Positions 8,329 through 15,989 of a stretch of DNA of 21,730 nt are shown one piece after another (position 1 is the first letter of the stretch; each line of letters begins with the position of its first letter). The notes beneath the pieces are model-generated. The model was not told where the DNA came from, ran no database searches, and saw only the letters and a list, made by a program, of their open reading frames with translations. The position numbers and the translations under genes were made by a program. This DNA comes from JAYVJM01 sp043769275 (lineage in GTDB: Bacteria; Pseudomonadota; Gammaproteobacteria; Pseudomonadales; UBA7239): the NCBI GenBank assembly GCA_043769275.1, contig JAYVJM010000025.1, positions 1-21,730 of the forward strand. Direction: 5' to 3'.

Positions 8329-9087
8329 ATGCGTTTTGCCTCACTTGGCAGCGGCAGTCGCGGTAATGGCACGCTAATAAATGCGGGGGAAACGCTGCTG
8401 TTGGTGGATTGCGGCTTCACACTGCGAGAGACTGAAAACCGTCTGGCGCGTTTGGATGTATCGGCACGTGCATTATCGGCTGTACTGGTCACACACGAAC
8501 ATGGCGACCACAGCAACGGCGTGCGCGTGTTGGCAAACCGCTACCGTCTGCCTGTCTACATGACGGTGGGGACAGGGCGCGCCAAACAACTGTTGGATGT
8601 CGAGCAGAAAATGACGATCGACAGCCACTCCCCCTTTTTTATTGATGGCGTGCGCATACAGCCAGTGGCTGTCCCGCACGATGCCGCAGAGCCTGTGCAG
8701 TATGTATTTGAAAGCAAAGGAAAACGGTTAGGAATACTGACCGACTTGGGTGCCATCACCCCCTTTGTGCGCGAGCAATATCAAAACTGCGATGCACTGT
8801 TACTGGAGAGCAATCATTGCGCAGACATGCTGGCGCGAGGCTCTTATCCCACTTCGCTCAAATTGCGTGTCGGTGGACGCTTTGGCCATCTCAACAACGC
8901 GCAAGCCGCCAGCCTGTTGGAAGATATAGAAACCTCTCGCTTACAACACCTTGTCATTGCACACTTAAGTGAGAAAAACAACTCACTGGCGCGTGCGCAA
9001 ACCGCACTAACTAATGTCACTCAGAACGTCAAAAATGTTTTATACGCATGCCAAGAGCAAGGCTTTGACTGGTTGACCATCGTTTGA
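8329..9087 (+). CDS. MBL-fold hydrolase, YycJ/WalJ-like
   Basis: A 252-residue single-domain metallo-beta-lactamase-fold protein. It starts MRFASLGSGSRGNGTLI and contains VTHEHGDHSNG (His56, His58, Asp60, His61), PHDAAEPVQYVFE, LTDLGAIT and ESNHCADML. A late GHLNNAQAASLL follows, all typical of the YycJ/WalJ-type branch that is often annotated as a putative exonuclease or hydrolase. In many gammaproteobacteria this gene follows dapA-bamC and precedes purC. Here purC does not follow. The start has only a weak upstream ribosome site. Activity is unverified from sequence. Confidence 0.87.
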   Translation: MRFASLGSGSRGNGTLINAGETLLLVDCGFTLRETENRLARLDVSARALSAVLVTHEHGDHSNGVRVLANRYRLPVYMTVGTGRAKQLLDVEQKMTIDSHSPFFIDGVRIQPVAVPHDAAEPVQYVFESKGKRLGILTDLGAITPFVREQYQNCDALLLESNHCADMLARGSYPTSLKLRVGGRFGHLNNAQAASLLEDIETSRLQHLVIAHLSEKNNSLARAQTALTNVTQNVKNVLYACQEQGFDWLTIV

Positions 9088-9107
9088 AGCACTAGGAATT
9101 TAGCAGG

Positions 9108-9179
9108 CAATAATGTTCTGATTGGCCGTTCGCCCTGAGCTTGTCAAAGAGCGTACTTCAACAAGCCCAGGGCGAACGG
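9108..9179. repeat. REP-like palindromic dispersed repeat, copy 1
   Basis: CCGTTCGCCCTGAGCTTGT at 9126-9144 pairs with 9161-9179 at 18 of 19 positions around a 16-nt loop, giving a long hairpin. The 18-nt left flank (9108-9125) matches the flank of the copy at 18786 at 14 of 18 positions, so the repeat unit is longer than the palindrome. The core (GTTCGCCCTGAGCTTGTC) belongs to a palindromic repeat seen in many proteobacterial genomes. It lies between two genes and has no T-tract. Confidence 0.85.
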
Positions 9180-9236
9180 GAATATTCAATTCTCGAAGTT
9201 ATTCCTGGCCAAGCGCCCTCAAAACAGGAGCACTCC

Positions 9237-9806
9237 ATGTTGGAAAGCCTGAAACAAGCCGCCACGTCTGCCCATGAATCAAGACTTGAAAAAAACGGCC
9301 AAGCCTTACCGCCAGTACATTTATGGACCCCCCCTTTTTGCGGCGATATCAACATCCGTATTGCACGCAACGGCAGCTGGTATCACGAAGGCACACAAAT
9401 CCACCGCCAGCCTTTAATTCGCTTATTGTCGACTTTATTAAAGCGCGAAGGCGATGAATATTTTTTGGTCACGCCCACTGAAAAGGTGCGAATTCAAGTA
9501 GAAGACGTGCCATTTCTCGCTGTCGCTGCGGATGAAAAAACAGACAGTCAACCGCATCGACTACTGTTTCGCACCCTGACAGACGATGTTGTGCCGTTAG
9601 ATACTGAGCATCCGCTGCGCGTAGTAACCGACATAATAAGTGGAGAGCCGCGCCCATATATCATGGTACGCGGCAATATGGAGGCGCGCATTCACAGACC
9701 GGTGTTTTACAATTTAGTCGAGCAAGGACGTGAAATGCTAATTAACGGCAAAGCGCACTGGGTGCTCGACAGCGCAGGTGAGATATTTTCTTTAGGCTGC
9801 CTGTGA
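9237..9806 (+). CDS. DUF1285-like protein of unknown function
   Basis: A 189-residue soluble protein with no signal peptide or membrane segment. The core begins PPVHLWTPPFCGDINIRIAR and contains GSWYHEGTQIHRQPLIRLLS, YFLVTPTEKVRIQVEDVPF and PYIMVRGNMEARIHRPVFYN, which I recognise as the DUF1285 pattern. The biochemical role is unknown. Start choice: ATG 9237 has CAGGAG 6 nt upstream. The frame is open to a TTG at 9141, but that extension reads through the palindromic repeat and is rejected. Its 3' end overlaps the convergent neighbour by 15 bp. Confidence 0.8.
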   Translation: MLESLKQAATSAHESRLEKNGQALPPVHLWTPPFCGDINIRIARNGSWYHEGTQIHRQPLIRLLSTLLKREGDEYFLVTPTEKVRIQVEDVPFLAVAADEKTDSQPHRLLFRTLTDDVVPLDTEHPLRVVTDIISGEPRPYIMVRGNMEARIHRPVFYNLVEQGREMLINGKAHWVLDSAGEIFSLGCL

Positions 9807-11219
9807 CGGGCTCTGCGCTAGCGCAGCATCGTCTACTAAATCCCAGTGCAAAGGGCATCGGTTTGAGCGGCCTACAATAAACTGCTCTGGCATTTCAATA
9901 CGTTTCAATTTTTTGCCACAAACACCCTGCTTGGCCGACGAATGTGCACTGCAAATGGGATTGTTGTAGTGCGTTAGCCAAGTACGGTAATCCGCCTCGC
10001 TGATTTTACAAATTTCAGCCACGTATGCCATCGGGTTCTCTAGGTACACGCTGATGCTAGCAATGTCCATTTTGACGTTGCCAGCACCTTGGTGGTAAGC
10101 CAAAAAGCTCACGCGATTATCACGCAGGCGCGCCAAAAACTGCTCACCGGCTCCACTGATTAGCCCTATCTGCTCCTCACGCAAGCGCTTTATTTCTTCG
10201 TTTAACTGCGTCTGCTGCGCCTGCATTTGGCTTACTTCCGCCTCTTTTTTCGCCAACTTCTGCTGAAACTCAGCAGCGGATGCTTGTATTCGTATGGCTA
10301 TTTCCGCATCAAGGTGGGCTTGTAATAATTGAGCTTTCTGCTTCTCATCGCTTTTATTTTGCGACACTTCACCCTGTAGCGATTCACGCATTTTGTCTAT
10401 TTGCTGCTGCTGATCGTGCAACTGTAAACGCAGGCTTTCTGCCGCTACGCGCTCTTGTTCCAGCAGCCCTTGCAAGCGTGCGAAATGCGCCTGCATTTCA
10501 CGCATTTCGTCACTGTGCTGCAACGCCTGTTCATTCAACGCATCATCAAAGCGGGTTTTTTGTGCGGCCAACAACAGTTGTTGGTTACGCTGTGTTTGTT
10601 CTTGATCCTCAGGGCTAACGGTTTTACGAATAAGTTCAATCAGCATTTGCGCCAGCGCCTTATCGGCTTCGCTCGCTTCGCTCAGTGCCGCAAACACATC
10701 GCCAACCGACACAGACACACCCGTCGGTGCACCGATATTTTTGTCGCCTGCATTTTTGTCACCGGCATCGTCGTCGACTTTGAAACCCAAACGATTTTTA
10801 TGCACCAAATCACGCAACACCACAAAATCATTGGGTGCGCGGTTCATGTCAGGGTCCCATAAGTCCTTCACATGCCAATCGACAGGGCACTGACTGCGAC
10901 AACACAGCTTTATAGAGCCCGCACCGAGGTTGGGGCCTTGCGTGGCCTGCTCTGCCAACTGATCCAGCGGAATGTTCCACTTGCGATCAGCAATACCTGC
11001 ACTATCGAAGCCGATCAAAAAAAACACAGCAGAGGTAATTTTGATCTGACCGTTAATACCGATCAGCACGGCCTGCATGGTTTTATTGGCGTAAGAGGTC
11101 ATCGGAACGAGGTTATCCAGCACTGAATTAAATTCGCCGTATAACATCTCCCTATCCGCTTGGCCGTTGTCAAAAAACACAACGGATTGATATTGACCAG
11201 CCGAGTAACTGGACACCAT
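9792..11219 (-). CDS. Uncharacterised coiled-coil protein with Cys/His clusters
   Basis: A 475-residue protein that I do not recognise. The N-terminal part (1-145) is globular and includes CCRSQCPVDWH (Cys106, Cys107, Cys111, His116). A short Asp-rich linker follows with a repeated AGDKN. A Gln/Glu-rich coiled coil runs from about 203 to 350. The C-terminal domain has Cys423, His426, Cys434, Cys455 and His458, a possible metal site. There is no signal peptide or membrane helix. The start is supported by AGGGGAG just upstream and by a strong promoter at 11255-11282, so it is a separate transcription unit. The architecture suggests a scaffold or nucleic-acid-associated role, but nothing in the sequence proves it. 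Confidence 0.8.
   Translation of the reverse strand: MVSSYSAGQYQSVVFFDNGQADREMLYGEFNSVLDNLVPMTSYANKTMQAVLIGINGQIKITSAVFFLIGFDSAGIADRKWNIPLDQLAEQATQGPNLGAGSIKLCCRSQCPVDWHVKDLWDPDMNRAPNDFVVLRDLVHKNRLGFKVDDDAGDKNAGDKNIGAPTGVSVSVGDVFAALSEASEADKALAQMLIELIRKTVSPEDQEQTQRNQQLLLAAQKTRFDDALNEQALQHSDEMREMQAHFARLQGLLEQERVAAESLRLQLHDQQQQIDKMRESLQGEVSQNKSDEKQKAQLLQAHLDAEIAIRIQASAAEFQQKLAKKEAEVSQMQAQQTQLNEEIKRLREEQIGLISGAGEQFLARLRDNRVSFLAYHQGAGNVKMDIASISVYLENPMAYVAEICKISEADYRTWLTHYNNPICSAHSSAKQGVCGKKLKRIEMPEQFIVGRSNRCPLHWDLVDDAALAQSPSQAA
10738..10767. repeat. 15-bp in-frame tandem repeat
   Basis: Two 15-bp units (10738-10752 and 10753-10767, differing at 2 positions) lie inside the coiled-coil gene. They encode the repeated AGDKN pentapeptide in the linker before the coiled coil. 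The repeat preserves the frame. Confidence 0.8.
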
Positions 11220-11254
11220 ATCGAACTCCCCTGTTAGATGCGGGTGCTTCTACC

Positions 11255-11282
11255 ATTATAGTCTGCGCGTATTTTATGCCAA
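11255..11282 (-). promoter_or_regulatory. Sigma-70 promoter of the coiled-coil gene
   Basis: On the minus strand, TTGGCA (11277-11282, 5/6 of the -35 consensus) is followed after 16 bp by a perfect TATAAT (11255-11260). The predicted start is about 30 nt before the ATG at 11219. AGGGGAG lies between them as the ribosome-binding site. Confidence 0.7.
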
Positions 11283-11372
11283 AGTTTACGACTTTTTACG
11301 GCCACAACCTGCGCTTTTGTTGTGTTGTTCCTTGCTATATCCTGCCTGCCCGCTTTAAGTCTTGCTATCAAT

Positions 11373-12827
11373 ATGCTCTCGTCTACGCCGCACGTTGAAC
11401 TTCTATCGCCCGCTGGTTCTATTAAAAACATGCTTTATGCCTTTGCTTACGGGGCGGATGCTGTTTACGCCGGCCAGCCTCGCTATAGCCTGCGAGTGCG
11501 TAACAATGAGTTCAACCATCTGGAAAAAATGTCTGGGGCTATTTCTATAGCGCACGCACAAAACAAAAAGTTTTTCGTTGCCAGTAATCTTGCTCCACAT
11601 AACGACAAAGTACGCTCTTATTTGCGCGATATGGAACCGGTGATCGCCATGAAACCGGATGCGCTGATTATGTCTGACCCAGGCTTGATTATGCTGGTGC
11701 GTGACAAATGGCCAGACATGCCGATTCATTTATCCGTACAAGCCAATGCCGTGAACTGGGCTGCGGTAAAGTTCTGGGAGCGGCAGGGCATTGCGCGAGT
11801 GATTCTGTCGCGCGAGTTATCCATCGAAGAAGTGGAAGAAATTCGCCAACACTGCCCCGACATTGAATTGGAAGTGTTTGTGCACGGCGCGTTGTGTATT
11901 GCCTATTCTGGCCGCTGCTTACTGTCTGGCTACATGACGCACCGTGACGGCAACCAAGGCGCTTGCACCAATTCCTGCCGCTGGAAATACGACACGCACG
12001 ATGCCGTTGAAACATTGAACGGCGATATTGTTGCCAGCGATCCACGCCAGCAACAGGATATGATGGAGCAAATCCGAGCAGCACAGCAAACGCTGGCCTC
12101 ATCCTACACACCCCAAAGCGGTGAAATTGAGGTTGGCAGTTGGGATCCCTCTCTTAGCCCAACCGATTCGGTAAGCAGCGGCCGCTTGCTCAACATCGAA
12201 GATCGCGTGTTTTTGTTGCAGGAAGAAAACCGCTCGGGCGAATACATGCCTGCCTATGAAGATGAGCACGGCACCTACATCATGAACTCGAAAGATTTGC
12301 GCGCTGTGCAGCATGTGCAAAAACTAATCACCATCGGTGTCAACTCGCTCAAAATTGAGGGTCGCACAAAATCGCATTTTTACGTGGCGCGCACAGCGCA
12401 GATTTATCGACAAGCAATTGATGACGCACTGTCTGGCCGCGACTTTAATATGGGGCTGATGGACAAGCTCGAAAGCCTCGCCAGCCGTGGCTATACAGAA
12501 GGCTTTTATCGTCGTCACTTGCCAAAAGAATACCAGACGTACGAAAGCGGCCACTCTATCTCTACCCAGCAGCAATTTGTCGGCGAAGTACTGGAGCGCG
12601 ATGCGGCGAATGGAGAGCTAATAATTGATGTCAAAAATCGTTTTGCCGTGGGTGATGAAATTGAGCTGATGAGCCCGACGGGCAACCACACATTTACGCT
12701 GGAAGCCATGCGCAACAAACGCAGCGGCGAAACGATGGCTATCGCGCCAGGCTCTGGCCATATCGTGAAAATTCGCGTGCCGGACGCTGTGCAGCCTGAG
12801 TTTGGATTGTTGATGCGAACATTATGA
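11373..12827 (+). CDS. trhP: Prephenate-dependent tRNA uridine-34 hydroxylase (peptidase U32 family)
   Basis: Also known as YegQ. It is needed for 5-hydroxyuridine formation at tRNA position 34, the precursor of cmo5U/mcmo5U, using prephenate. The protein follows E. coli YegQ closely (ELLSPAGSIKNMLYAFAYGADAVYAGQPRYSLRVRNNEFNH in outline). It has four conserved cysteines for the Fe-S cluster (about 175, 182, 198 and 202) and SLKIEGRTKSHFYVARTAQ. It is 484 residues from ATG 11373, longer than the about 453 of E. coli. The extra is mostly a 35-residue insertion after WKYD. The frame is open to GTG 11322, but the extra hydrophobic residues are absent from the family. TATATC with an upstream TG at 11336 could be an extended -10. 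Confidence 0.92.
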   Translation: MLSSTPHVELLSPAGSIKNMLYAFAYGADAVYAGQPRYSLRVRNNEFNHLEKMSGAISIAHAQNKKFFVASNLAPHNDKVRSYLRDMEPVIAMKPDALIMSDPGLIMLVRDKWPDMPIHLSVQANAVNWAAVKFWERQGIARVILSRELSIEEVEEIRQHCPDIELEVFVHGALCIAYSGRCLLSGYMTHRDGNQGACTNSCRWKYDTHDAVETLNGDIVASDPRQQQDMMEQIRAAQQTLASSYTPQSGEIEVGSWDPSLSPTDSVSSGRLLNIEDRVFLLQEENRSGEYMPAYEDEHGTYIMNSKDLRAVQHVQKLITIGVNSLKIEGRTKSHFYVARTAQIYRQAIDDALSGRDFNMGLMDKLESLASRGYTEGFYRRHLPKEYQTYESGHSISTQQQFVGEVLERDAANGELIIDVKNRFAVGDEIELMSPTGNHTFTLEAMRNKRSGETMAIAPGSGHIVKIRVPDAVQPEFGLLMRTL

Positions 12828-12863
12828 AATCACAACATGGCGTTTTAAACAGGAGTTTTGGCG

Positions 12864-13256
12864 ATGTCTTTTAACCATCAACCTTTTACAAACGCACAAT
12901 ATCTAACGCTAGGCAGTTTCCGCAAAACCGGCGTGCGCGTGGACACGCCCGTATGGTTTACACAGGATGGCGAGCTTTTTTATGCATGTTCGAACAATCA
13001 GGCAGGCAAAGTTAAGCGCTTGAAAAACAGTGGTCGCTGCCAAATAGCACCCTGCACCATGACAGGCACCCCAACAGGCGACTGGCAGGATGGCGAAGCC
13101 ACAATTCTCAATGACGAAAAACGGATTGCGCTCGCTCACCGCGCCTTACGCAAAAAATACGGCTGGAAAATGTGGCTACTCGACAGCGGTGCCTGCTTGA
13201 GTGGACGAATAAAACAGCGGGCGTATATTTGCATACGTTCGCACTCACAAATGTAA
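12864..13256 (+). CDS. PPOX-class split-barrel flavoprotein
   Basis: A 130-residue protein of the pyridoxamine-5'-phosphate-oxidase-like split-barrel fold. Family features are YLTLGSFRKTGVRVDTPVWFTQDG, AGKVKRLKNSGRCQIAPCTMTGTPTG in outline, and a late RRKYGW-like RKKYGWKMW. Such proteins bind FMN, F420 or heme, and which applies cannot be told here. AGGAG at 12851-12855 lies 8 nt before ATG 12864, and an in-frame TTG at 12858 is less likely. It follows trhP by 36 bp and precedes regB by 25 bp, so it could share a transcript with either. Confidence 0.85.
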   Translation: MSFNHQPFTNAQYLTLGSFRKTGVRVDTPVWFTQDGELFYACSNNQAGKVKRLKNSGRCQIAPCTMTGTPTGDWQDGEATILNDEKRIALAHRALRKKYGWKMWLLDSGACLSGRIKQRAYICIRSHSQM

Positions 13257-13281
13257 AAAAACAGTCGAAAACAGTACACCA

Positions 13282-14565
13282 GTGAACATATCCGAAACAC
13301 AAAACGCCAATGCGCTATTTAACAATGTCTCTTGGCTCATTCGACTCCGCTGGATTGCCATCCTTGCACAAGGGCTAACGATAGCCTTCGCGCACCGCTC
13401 ATGGGGCAATCTCAACTTATGGCCAATGGTAGCGACGCTAATAGTTTTGGCCGGCAGTAACATGATACTTACCCGCTGGATTTCATACAAACCCGCTCTT
13501 CATTCTTGGATGATGACCGCGCTAATCGCACTAGACTTCGGCTTGCTCACCCTTTTATTGGCACTAGCAGGTGGCGCTAGCAACCCTTTCTCCGTGCTGT
13601 ATTTAGTGCATATTGCGCTGGCGGCTATTGTGCTGCGAGAGCGAATGGTCTGGGGTTTGGCTCTGTTAGCTATTAGCTGCTTTGGACTTCTTTTTGTGCT
13701 GCCCTCTATTTTGCAACCGGAAGCCACCCACACCCTCGACCATGCTATGGGCGACATGCATTTACATTACGAGGGCATGTGGCTGGCTTTCACTGTTGCA
13801 GCCATTGCTATTGTGTATTTCGTCACGCACGTGACGCGCGACTTAGAAAAACAGCGAAGCATCAGCAATAAAGCGCGTAATGCTGCTATGCGCAATGAAA
13901 AGCTCGCCACTCTTGCAACGCTGGCAGCGGGAGCTGCCCACGAGTTGGCCACGCCGCTGTCGACCATTGCCATTGCCGCCAAAGAATTAGAACGACACGA
14001 TTTAAGCGCAGAGGTTAAAGAAGATATTGTGTTAATCCGCGAAGAAGTCACGCGTTGCCGCAGCATCCTTAATCATATGGCCAGCGAAGCCGGTGAAAGC
14101 GCAGGCGAAGGATTTACCTATCTAACCGTATCAACATTATTTGATAACATTCAAAGCACGCTGTACGACAAAGAACGCATAGCGCTGACGCTAGGAAAAG
14201 ATACCGATACACTTGTGCTCTACGCCCCAGCGCGCGCACTCGCTCAAGCCTTGCGAGGATTGATTAAAAACGCACTGGATGCATCAACAACGCGCATCAA
14301 CATTAGCGTAGCCACAGAAAAACAATGGATGACCGTAATCATTAGCGATAGCGGCACTGGCATGAGTGAAGAAACGCTCGCCCACATTGGCGAGCCGTTC
14401 TGGAGCACCAAAGAAACAGGGCGCGGCATGGGGCTGGGCGTTTTTCTCGCAAAAAACACGCTGGAAAAACTAGGCGGCACACTGCACATAACATCAATTT
14501 TTTGCAGCGGAACCAACGTGACCATCAAAATCCCCTGTATGCAACAGGCATTAGCACATGATTGA
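13282..14565 (+). CDS. regB: Redox-sensing histidine kinase, RegB/PrrB/ActS type
   Basis: Inner-membrane sensor kinase. About six hydrophobic segments lie between residues 18 and 185. GGASNPF at 97-103 matches the GGxxNPF quinone-binding motif of RegB. The H-box AAGAAHELATPLS has the phospho-accepting His220. Cys259 in TRCRSIL matches the redox-active cysteine of RegB (Cys265 in Rhodobacter). The N-box (LIKNALDAS, Asn330) and G-boxes (SDSGTGMS, GRGMGLGVFLAK) complete the kinase. Start is GTG 13282, and no clear Shine-Dalgarno site is visible. It overlaps regA by 8 bp. Family knowledge: the kinase is active when the quinone pool is reduced. The target genes in this organism are unknown. Confidence 0.93.
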   Translation: MNISETQNANALFNNVSWLIRLRWIAILAQGLTIAFAHRSWGNLNLWPMVATLIVLAGSNMILTRWISYKPALHSWMMTALIALDFGLLTLLLALAGGASNPFSVLYLVHIALAAIVLRERMVWGLALLAISCFGLLFVLPSILQPEATHTLDHAMGDMHLHYEGMWLAFTVAAIAIVYFVTHVTRDLEKQRSISNKARNAAMRNEKLATLATLAAGAAHELATPLSTIAIAAKELERHDLSAEVKEDIVLIREEVTRCRSILNHMASEAGESAGEGFTYLTVSTLFDNIQSTLYDKERIALTLGKDTDTLVLYAPARALAQALRGLIKNALDASTTRINISVATEKQWMTVIISDSGTGMSEETLAHIGEPFWSTKETGRGMGLGVFLAKNTLEKLGGTLHITSIFCSGTNVTIKIPCMQQALAHD

Positions 14566-15103
14566 CAATAACCTTCCTGCTCCATCACTTCTGTTAGTCG
14601 ACGACGATGAACGACTGCGCACCCGTCTGGCACGCGCATTTCGTGAACGCGGCTATACAGTACACACGGCCGCTAACTATGCGGAAGCCGTTTCAAAAAC
14701 AGAAGATAATTCCCCCAATATGGCGGTTATTGACCTGCGTATGCCAGGTCCTTCTGGCCTTGAACTTATTCCCACCTTAAAAAAATTAAATTCAGAAATA
14801 AAAATGCTTGTGCTAACCGGCTACGGCTCTATTACCACCACAGTCGATGCCATGCGCTTAGGTGCCATTTATTATTTGCAAAAACCGGCGGATGCTGACG
14901 ACATTCTCGCTGCGTTCGCAAAAACAGACGCCACCTTAATGCTTACCGATGTTCAGGAAACGCCATCGCTTGATCGCGTGAAGTGGGAACACATGAGCCG
15001 CGTATTAACCGATTGTGGCGGCAATATTTCAGCCGCCGCACGCCAGCTCAACTTGCATCGGCGTTCGCTGCAACGCATGTTGCAAAAATCGCCGCCGCGT
15101 TAA
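14558..15103 (+). CDS. regA: Redox response regulator, RegA/PrrA/ActR type
   Basis: A 181-residue DNA-binding response regulator, partner of RegB. The receiver domain covers about 1-125, with the acidic pocket DDDE at 15-18, phospho-accepting Asp59 (VIDLRMPG), and Lys109 in LQKPAD. A short linker leads to a Fis-type helix-turn-helix (GGNISAAARQLNLHRRSLQRML, about 154-176), characteristic of the RegA class. ATG 14558 overlaps the kinase stop, indicating translational coupling. The last 56 bp are overlapped on the opposite strand by the end of the ETHE1-like gene, which is unusual. Confidence 0.94.
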   Translation: MIDNNLPAPSLLLVDDDERLRTRLARAFRERGYTVHTAANYAEAVSKTEDNSPNMAVIDLRMPGPSGLELIPTLKKLNSEIKMLVLTGYGSITTTVDAMRLGAIYYLQKPADADDILAAFAKTDATLMLTDVQETPSLDRVKWEHMSRVLTDCGGNISAAARQLNLHRRSLQRMLQKSPPR

Positions 15104-15863
15104 CAGCGCAGCAATAGCCCTGCTGACTCTCTGCCATATGCACACAGTTTTGCTTTAGGTTGTCTGGCACGTTGTCTGGGCAGGTGCCGCATTGCCGGTT
15201 ACTGGGTACGGCATAGTCAATAAATTTTGGGTAGGGCATATTGAGGTTCGCCATAATTTCTTGAAACTGCACCATCGTGCGCCCCTGCCCCAATCGCGGG
15301 TTGCGCTTTTTTTCTTGCGCGATGGTTGAAACGTGCCTGCCATAATAGTCATGACCTGGGTACACCAGCACGTCATCAGGCAATGAAAACAGTTTTTCAA
15401 TGACACTTCTATACAAGACCTGCGCATCACCACCTTGAAAATCGGTACGTCCACAGCCATCAATCAGCAGTGCATCCCCCGTAAAAACTCGGTTACCGCA
15501 CAAATAAGCAAAATGACCCACCGTATGACCCGGCGTGTGCAATGGCTGCAAAATAATATTACCCACCCCAAACGGCACGCCATCCTCTATTCCAATATCA
15601 ATACACGGCAGGCCATCGAACATGGGCGCGGCAATTTTACTGCCCACGCTATTTTTCAGCGCCAAAGCCCCTGTAATGTGATCCGCGTGGATGTGGGTAT
15701 CAAGGGTATAGGCGAGCGTCAATCCAAGCCTGTCTATTTCGGCTATGTCTCGCTCTACTGCGACGAATACCGGGTCAATCAGAATAGCCAACCCCGTCTT
15801 CTCACAGCCCAAAAGGTACGTATAGGTACTGGATAATGGCTCAAATAATTGACGAAACAGCAT
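15048..15863 (-). CDS. ETHE1-like persulfide dioxygenase (MBL fold)
   Basis: Probably oxidises glutathione persulfide to sulfite and glutathione in sulfide detoxification (ETHE1/Blh group). The MBL motif THIHADH gives His57, His59, Asp61 and His62. His113 (TPGHTVGH), Asp130 (FTGDALLIDGCGRTDFQGGD) and His171 (YPGHDYYGR) complete the mononuclear iron-type site. The ETHE1-type DGCGRTDFQ stretch is clear. A Cys-containing end follows (CGTCPDNVPDNLKQNC, then ESQQG). The final 22 residues (YCCAVNAAAIFATC...) are encoded antisense to the end of regA and look like an acquired extension. A run of seven G about 5 nt before the ATG acts as the ribosome site. It is divergent from the DUF395 pair. Confidence 0.9.
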   Translation of the reverse strand: MLFRQLFEPLSSTYTYLLGCEKTGLAILIDPVFVAVERDIAEIDRLGLTLAYTLDTHIHADHITGALALKNSVGSKIAAPMFDGLPCIDIGIEDGVPFGVGNIILQPLHTPGHTVGHFAYLCGNRVFTGDALLIDGCGRTDFQGGDAQVLYRSVIEKLFSLPDDVLVYPGHDYYGRHVSTIAQEKKRNPRLGQGRTMVQFQEIMANLNMPYPKFIDYAVPSNRQCGTCPDNVPDNLKQNCVHMAESQQGYCCAVNAAAIFATCVAANADAS

Positions 15864-15895
15864 TAACGCCCCCCCAATTTAATGGCACACACAGC

Positions 15896-15939
15896 TTGAC
15901 ATCATATTGTAAAAAGAAATATATGCTAATTAGCTTATA
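15896..15939 (+). promoter_or_regulatory. Promoter with palindromic operator between the ETHE1-like gene and the DUF395 pair
   Basis: A perfect TTGACA (15896-15901) is followed after 18 bp by TATATG (15920-15925). The latter overlaps a 20-bp palindrome, TATATGCTAATTAGCTTATA (15920-15939), symmetric at 18 of 20 positions with a perfect GCTAATTAGC core. A repressor bound here would block the plus-strand promoter and could also affect the divergent gene, which has TACAAT (minus strand, 15906-15911) as a possible -10. By analogy with the BigR/SqrR ArsR-type persulfide-responsive repressors that control blh-pmpAB operons, this is a candidate sulfide-responsive operator. No such regulator is encoded in the window. 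Confidence 0.65.
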
Positions 15940-15989
15940 GTTAAAAACACAACACCAGCGGTGCTTGTCACCCGCTACTGGAGGAAAGA

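Noticed and set aside
9126..9179. Long hairpin as a transcription terminator
   Set aside because: There is no T-tract on either side, and the sequence recurs at 18804. It is a dispersed repeat rather than a terminator.
9141..9236. TTG-initiated extension of the DUF1285-like gene
   Set aside because: It runs through the repeat hairpin, and a much better ATG with CAGGAG lies at 9237.
10280..10862. Plus-strand open frames opposite the coiled-coil gene
   Set aside because: They are antisense to a Gln/Glu-rich coiled coil, whose codon bias leaves the opposite strand open by chance.
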